Source of the DNA: Acidovorax sp. CCYZU-2555
GTDB lineage: Bacteria > Pseudomonadota > Gammaproteobacteria > Burkholderiales > Burkholderiaceae_C
Reading direction: 5' to 3'
DNA: 60,289 nt
NCBI RefSeq assembly: GCF_018413525.1
Contig: NZ_JAHCDD010000029.1
Location: 1-60,289, forward strand
Below, one piece after another: positions 53,895-60,289 of the stretch (the first letter of the stretch is position 1; each line of letters opens with the position of its first letter). Both the position numbers and the translations under genes were made by a program. Under the pieces are notes generated by a model. The model saw only the letters and a program-made list of their open reading frames with translations. It was not told the origin of the DNA and did no database searches.

Positions 53895-54556
53895 GCGGTT
53901 TCCAGGCGGGGGGAGACGGTGGCGAGATGGGCTTGCAACGTGCGCAGGCCGAGCACCACGCGGATCTGGAAGCTCAGGAAGGCGACCAGTTGGGACAGGA
54001 TCACGATGTCGGTGTTGTCCCAGCCCGCGTCGAGCAGGGCTTGCAGGCCCGCGGGGCTGGCATCGCGCGGATGGAAGACCAGCAGATGGGCTTGCTCGAA
54101 GGCGGCCGCGAGCTTGTTGCCCAGCTGGGCGCGCAGGCTGCTGTCCAGCGCGTACGCGGGGCCATCGAGGTTTTCCACGCTCAGCGGTCCTGCGGGATAG
54201 TGGCCATAAGGGCCTTGCCCGCGCGCCGTGTCTGCGGCCTTCTCCAGCGCGCGCAGCAGGGGCTGCTCGGCGCCCGCGGCCTGCAGGCCCTGGGCGTAGA
54301 AGCCGGCCACATCCGGTGCGGTGTGCAGCGTGGCGACCCACCAGGCCAGCGCATGGCGTTCGAGCGCCGTGACCTGGCCGACCACGGGCGCGGCGGGGTG
54401 GAACAGCGACAGATAGCTTTGCTGGGCCTGGGTGCGCGCCTGCGGGCGCTGGGCGCGAATCCGGTCCAGCGGGTCGCCGGGAAGAATGGCCAGCAGCTGG
54501 TCGATCACATCGGGCAGGGCTGGCTGGTCGGGGAGGGTGTGGCTTGGTGCGGTCAT
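53891..54556 (-). CDS. CMD domain protein (Avi_7170-like)
   Basis: 221 residues. VIDQLLAILPGDPLDRIRAQ, RPQARTQAQQSYLSLFHPAA, LERHALAWWVATLHTAPDVA, GWDNTDIVILSQLVAFLSFQ. Carboxymuconolactone decarboxylase-like fold, but the CxxC of active AhpD is missing, so it may be a structural or non-peroxidase partner of the gene that follows it. It overlaps both neighbours by 4 bp, so it is tightly coupled to the monooxygenase and the AhpD protein. Confidence 0.88.
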   Translation of the reverse strand: MTAPSHTLPDQPALPDVIDQLLAILPGDPLDRIRAQRPQARTQAQQSYLSLFHPAAPVVGQVTALERHALAWWVATLHTAPDVAGFYAQGLQAAGAEQPLLRALEKAADTARGQGPYGHYPAGPLSVENLDGPAYALDSSLRAQLGNKLAAAFEQAHLLVFHPRDASPAGLQALLDAGWDNTDIVILSQLVAFLSFQIRVVLGLRTLQAHLATVSPRLETA

Positions 54557-55561
54557 GCAAAGGCTTCCAGGGGTGAATCGGTGGTCGTGGGGGTCGAGAC
54601 GGCAGCGCGCCAGCCCAGGGCCGGAGCGACTTCGGTGGCGATCAGTTCGATGGAGCGCAGGATCTGCGCCTGCGGAGGGTCGATGGAGTGCACCTGGAAC
54701 ACGATGTCGCTCACGCGCTCCAGCGTGGTGTCGGCGCGCAGCGAGGCGACGACATCGGCGACCGTGCCCACATGCACGTCATAGGCGGCGATGATCTGCG
54801 CCAGCGGCGCATCGGCGGGAACCAGTGATTTGCCCAAGGTGGCGGAGCGCGCGATGCTGCGGCGCAGGCCCACCTCGGCCAGGCGCAGCGCCTCGGCGCG
54901 GTCGTCGGCGACAAACAGGCTGCGCGAGGCGACGATGCGCGGCGCCCGGCCCGCGGGCAGGGCCGCGAGATAGGAGTCGATGATGGGGTGCTGGATCTGG
55001 GCCAGCGTGGCCTGCGGGGCCTCGGCGCTGCGCGGCTGGGTGCGCGACAGCATCAGGCCGTCGCCGGCCGCGCCGGCCAGGGCCGCGCCGCCGGCCGAGA
55101 ACGTGGCCTGCCACAGACGGCCCAGCAACTGCTCTGCGGCGGGGTAGATGCGGTCGCCGCCCGCGAGCGGCGCACCGGCCCAGGCGCGCCGCAGCGTGGC
55201 GAGCTGGCCCGCGAAGATTTCGCGGCGCTGTTCGCTGTCGAGGCCAAACGCGCTGAACGATGCAGGCGTGCCGCCCGTGCCCACGCCGACTTCGAGCCGG
55301 CCGTTGGCCAGCAGGTCGAGCACGGCCGCGTCTTCGGCCACGCGCAGCGCGTTTTCCAGCGGCAAGGTGATGATGCCCGTGCCCAGACGAATGCGCTGGG
55401 TCTGTGCCGCGAGATAGGCGAGAAACACCAGCGGCGCGGGCAGGCCGCCTTCGTGTTCATGGAAATGGTGCTGGGCGACCCAGGCCGAATCGAAGCCATG
55501 GGCTTCGGCATGGCGGATCTGCGCGGCGACCAGCTGGTAGCGCTCGGCGGCGCTGGCCTCG

Positions 55562-57363
<1,802 letters not shown>

Positions 57364-57367
<4 letters not shown>

Positions 57368-58248
57368 GCGTTGGCCTTGTGCAGTCCGGCGCTGATGCGG
57401 TTGGCGGACAGGACCACCAGCACCACGACCAGACCGGGAACGGTGGTCAGCCACCAGGCGGTGGAAATGTAGTTGCGGCCTTCGGCGATCAGCAGGCCCC
57501 ATTCCGGTGTCGGCGGCGGCGCGCCATAGCCCAGAAAGCCCAGCGTGGAGATGGCCAGGATGGCCGAGCCGAACTGCAGCGCCGCGAGCGCGATCACCGA
57601 CGTCAGCGAGTTGGGCAGCACATGGCGCCACAGCACGGGCCAGAAGCGTCCGCCGCTGCCGAAGGCCGCTTCCACATACTCGGAGCGGCGCACGCGCACC
57701 ACCTCGGAACGCAGCAGGCGCGCAAAGCTCGCGATCGATGCGACACCCACGGCAATCGCCGCATTGATGGTGCCGAAGCCCAGAATGATGATGATGGCCA
57801 GCGACAGCAGCAGCGCGGGCACCGACAGCAGCACATCGACCAGGCGCATGATGGCGTCGTCGACCAGACCGCCGCTGGCTCCCGCGACCAGTCCCAGCAG
57901 CGTGCCCAGCACCAGGCCCATGGCGACGGCGACAAACGCGCCCGACAGCGAATGCACGGCGCCATAGACCACACGCGTGTAGACATCGCGGCCCAGCGCG
58001 TCGGTGCCCAGCCAGTGCGCGGCGCCCGGGGCCTGCAGCTGCTGGCCCGCAATGCCTTGCACCGGGCTGTAATGGGTCAGCAGGCCCGGCGCCAGCGCGA
58101 ACAGCGTCACCGTGGCGATCACCAGCCAGGCCAGCCACAGGCTCAGCGGGCCGCCGCGCGCGCGCCGCCAGGCGGAGCGCACGCGCGTGCTCAGCGCCGA
58201 CAGCGCTGGCGCGGGCAGGGAAGGGGGAACAGATGGAATTGCGCTCAT
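57364..58248 (-). CDS. Oligopeptide-type ABC permease (DppC/OppC-like)
   Basis: 294 residues from ATG 58248 (MSAIPSVPPSLPAPALSALS). Six membrane segments (LSLWLAWLVIATVTLFALAP, VAVAMGLVLGTLLGLVAGAS). Motifs HWLGTDALGRDVYTRVVYGA and the ABC loop EAAFGSGGRFWPVLWRHVLP, then ILAISTLGFLGYGAPPPTPE, are typical of DppC. A start 63 bp further upstream overlaps the partner permease and is rejected. It pairs with the permease at 58253 and the fused ATPase. Confidence 0.95.
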
Positions 58249-58252
58249 GGCT

Positions 58253-59191
58253 TCAGCCCTCCAGACGGGTGCGCAGCCGTGGGTCCAGCACTGGATAGAG
58301 CAGGTCCACAAGCAGATTGATCAAGACAAAGGACGTCGCGGAAATCACCACGATGGCCTGCAGCACGGCGGTGTCCTGGTTGGCCACGGCCTGCTGGGTC
58401 AGGCTGCCCAGGCCGTTGAGGCCGAACACCGCTTCGGTGACCACGGCGCCGGCCAGCAGCTCGCCGAACAGGATGCCGGCCATGGTCAGCGTGGGCAGCA
58501 ACGCATTGCGCGCCACATGGCGCCACAGCACCCAGGTGCGGCTCGCGCCCTTGGCCCGGGCCACGGCGACGAAAGGCTGGGCCAGCACGGCGTCGATGTT
58601 GCGAATCAGGATCTGCGCCAGCGGCGCGGAAATGGGCACGGCCAGCGTGAGCGTAGGCAGCACCATGCCTTCCCAGGGGCCGGGGTTGATCACCGGCACC
58701 CAGCCCAGGCGAAACGAGAACACCTGGATCAGCATGATGCCCAGCCAGAAAACCGGCACCGAGACAAACAGCGAAGGCAGCGACTGCAGCGCCGAGCGCA
58801 GCCAGCCAAAGCCCAACTGGCTCGACAGAAAGGACAGCGCCACGGCCAGCAGCAGCGCGGCCGTGAAGCCCGAAGCCGCGAGCTTGAGCGTGGGCGGCAG
58901 GCTGGTCGCGAGGCTGTGGCCCACCGACACGCCAGCCTGCATGGAGTAACCGAAGTCACCGCGCAGGAAGTTCAGCAGGCTGTGGCCGTACTGCTGCCAG
59001 ACAGGCGCGTCGGCGCCATAGGCCAGCCGGATTTCGGCCAGCTGCTCGGGGCTCAGTCCCAGCTCGGGGTTGAGGAACTTGATCAGCACCGCATCGCCGG
59101 GCAGGAACTGCAGCAGCACGAAGGAGGCGGTGAACGCCGCCCAGAGCACCAGCAGGGCCTGGGCGATGCGACTCGTCAGATAGCGGGACAT
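58253..59191 (-). CDS. Oligopeptide-type ABC permease (DppB/OppB-like)
   Basis: 312 residues. Membrane segments QALLVLWAAFTASFVLLQFL, LFVSVPVFWLGIMLIQVFSF, VLQAIVVISATSFVLINLLV. The periplasmic loop LRGDFGYSMQAGVSVGHSLA, ABC loop FVAVARAKGASRTWVLWRHV, and EAVFGLNGLGSLTQQAVANQ are DppB hallmarks. The gene ends 5 bp before the DppC-like start. Its own start lies 33 bp after the substrate-binding protein stop. First permease of the cassette. Confidence 0.96.
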   Translation of the reverse strand: MSRYLTSRIAQALLVLWAAFTASFVLLQFLPGDAVLIKFLNPELGLSPEQLAEIRLAYGADAPVWQQYGHSLLNFLRGDFGYSMQAGVSVGHSLATSLPPTLKLAASGFTAALLLAVALSFLSSQLGFGWLRSALQSLPSLFVSVPVFWLGIMLIQVFSFRLGWVPVINPGPWEGMVLPTLTLAVPISAPLAQILIRNIDAVLAQPFVAVARAKGASRTWVLWRHVARNALLPTLTMAGILFGELLAGAVVTEAVFGLNGLGSLTQQAVANQDTAVLQAIVVISATSFVLINLLVDLLYPVLDPRLRTRLEG

Positions 59192-59224
59192 GGTGGTTGG
59201 CCTTGCAAAGAATGCCGCGTCCGG

Positions 59225-60289
59225 TCAGTGGGGCGCGATCCACGCGGCGTAGAGGCTGGGGCGGCCCACGGCCTCGAAGTCCACGCCATGCAGCCAGGGC
59301 GCGCCCGCATAGATCTGCGGTTCCTCGAACATGGGAATCACATAGGCCTGCTCCAGCAGATAGCGCTGCACCTGGCCCGTGAGTTCGAGCCGGCGTGCGG
59401 AGTCGGGCTCGGCCGCAATCGCCTCGAACAGGCCGTTGAGCTTGCGGTCTTCAAACGACTTGACCTTCTGGCTGATGCCGCCCTTTTGCAGCAGCAGATT
59501 GCGGTTGGTCGGGTAGTAGTTGCTCTTGATCACGTCGGGATCGGCGCGGCCGACCATGGCCGGCAGCAGGGCGATCTTTTCGGGATCGAGGCTGTCGATG
59601 GTCTTGCTGCCCAGATCGCCCGAAAGCACGTTGAGCTTGACGCCCACCTTGGCCCATTGCTGGGCCACGAGCTGCAGCACTTCGCGGTTCTGCACATAGT
59701 TCAGCGACTCATAAGTCGACAGCGCCAGCGGCCGGCCGTCCTTGGCACGAATGCCATCGGCCTGGAGCTTCCAGCCGGCTGCGTCGAGCAGCGTCCGTGC
59801 GCGCTCGGCGTCGTGCGCCAGTTCGGCGCTCTGGTCCACAAAGCCCGCGGCGCCCGCGGCGAGCACGCCCTTGGCCTGGGGGTAGTTGGCGCTGAACAGC
59901 GTCTGCACGATTTCCTTGGAGTTGGTCGCATGCAGCAAGGCCTGGCGCACCTTGAGGTCGGCGACCAGTTCGTTGTCGGGGCGGAACGCCAGGCTGTCGT
60001 TGACGCCGCGCGTGGACGCCGCATAGAGCGGGAACTTGCCTTCGTTCACGCGCTTTTCGTCATAGGCCTGGACCTGGCGTATCAGCCCGGCCTGGCCCGA
60101 CAGCAGCGCGCCGATGCGCACGCCGTCTTCGGGCGTGACGATGATCTTGATCGCGTCCAGCCGCGCGCGGCCCTGGTGGGCCAGCTTGACCGGTCCCCAG
60201 TTGTATTTGTCGCGCGCCTGCAGGTTGACTTCCTTGCCCAGCACTTCTCCGCTGACGACGAACGGGCCCGAGCCGATGATGCGCGTGGC
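59225..60289 (-). CDS. ABC substrate-binding protein, oligopeptide type (KPN_01854-like), cut at the window edge
   Basis: 354 residues visible; the N-terminus lies past the right edge (the frame is open to 60289, reading ATRIIGSGPFVVSGEVLGKE at the edge). SBP family 5 blocks: YNWGPVKLAHQGRARLDAIK, LRFRPDNELVADLKVRQALL-type segment, IVQTLFSANYPQAKGVLAAG, FVDQSAELAHDAERARTLLD, VIKSNYYPTNRNLLLQKGG, YAGAPWLHGVDFEAVGRPSL. It delivers the ligand, probably a peptide-like or modified small molecule, to the downstream permeases and ATPase. First gene of the minus-strand cassette ending in the AhpD-like gene. Confidence 0.93.
   Translation of the reverse strand, partial: ATRIIGSGPFVVSGEVLGKEVNLQARDKYNWGPVKLAHQGRARLDAIKIIVTPEDGVRIGALLSGQAGLIRQVQAYDEKRVNEGKFPLYAASTRGVNDSLAFRPDNELVADLKVRQALLHATNSKEIVQTLFSANYPQAKGVLAAGAAGFVDQSAELAHDAERARTLLDAAGWKLQADGIRAKDGRPLALSTYESLNYVQNREVLQLVAQQWAKVGVKLNVLSGDLGSKTIDSLDPEKIALLPAMVGRADPDVIKSNYYPTNRNLLLQKGGISQKVKSFEDRKLNGLFEAIAAEPDSARRLELTGQVQRYLLEQAYVIPMFEEPQIYAGAPWLHGVDFEAVGRPSLYAAWIAPH

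Noticed and set aside
53280..54560. Single 426-residue protein spanning the AhpD-like and CMD genes
   Set aside because: The N-terminal half is Arg/Pro-rich read-through of the CMD gene in another frame; the real start is ATG 53894 with a 4-bp overlap.

Overview
The window reads as chromosome of a Comamonadaceae bacterium (Betaproteobacteria, Burkholderiales; Comamonas, Delftia or Acidovorax-like). The reasons are high GC, the order thrS-infC-rpmI-rplT-pheS-pheT-ihfA-MerR-tRNA-Pro(GGG), a type-4 Gram-negative porin, many LysR/GntR regulators and a TonB receptor. No phage, IS or CRISPR was seen. Both ends cut genes: a large repeat-rich adhesin at the left (minus strand) and an ABC substrate-binding protein at the right (minus strand).

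Layout. 1-0.9 kb: N-terminus of a BapA/LapA-like surface protein ending in 45-bp tandem repeats. 1.4-4.2 kb: a TPR protein and an L,D-transpeptidase that share a C-terminal Cds6-like domain. 4.2-5.2 kb: a gene-free kilobase with a duplicated REP-like hairpin element, then a palindrome on the aceA promoter. 5.2-12 kb: aceA, a lipoprotein hydrolase, DUF2845 protein, a decayed GNAT gene, a gamma-glutamylcyclotransferase-like protein, a GST, a GNAT and a GNAT-Rnk fusion. Three copies of one two-hairpin RNA-like element are scattered here. 12-19.7 kb: a GntR regulator divergent from a 5-oxoproline/pyroglutamyl-peptide operon (DUF969, DUF979, pcp, pxpA, fused pxpB-pxpC, biotin carboxylase-BCCP). 20-28 kb: the translation/IHF operon and tRNA-Pro. 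28-36.8 kb: an SSB-like protein, MetNIQ-type transport with two MetQ paralogues, an FMN reductase, a LysE exporter, and a LysR regulator divergent from a GST-flavin monooxygenase-GNAT cassette. 36.8-42.2 kb: TonB receptor, small membrane protein, azoR with a divergent LysR, RBBP9-like hydrolase. 42.3-46.8 kb: sulfate ABC importer (sbp-cysT-cysW-cysA) and dsbB. 46.9-49.6 kb: Mla/MCE lipid-transport genes without an ATPase gene, plus a 53-residue membrane protein. 49.8-53.3 kb: porin with a sigma-54-type promoter, two small unknown proteins, a thermonuclease-like protein and a VOC protein. 53.3-60.3 kb: a minus-strand cassette joining an oligopeptide-type ABC importer to a luciferase-like monooxygenase and two CMD/AhpD-fold proteins.

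Sulfur and flavin chemistry recur (sulfate and methionine-type import, two luciferase-like monooxygenases, FMN reductase, azoreductase, GSTs), which suggests scavenging of organosulfur or other xenobiotic compounds; this is inference. The observations most worth follow-up are the triplicated two-hairpin element (one copy lies inside a dead GNAT gene), the ABC/monooxygenase/CMD cassette, the carboxylase-bearing 5-oxoproline operon, and the GNAT-Rnk fusion.
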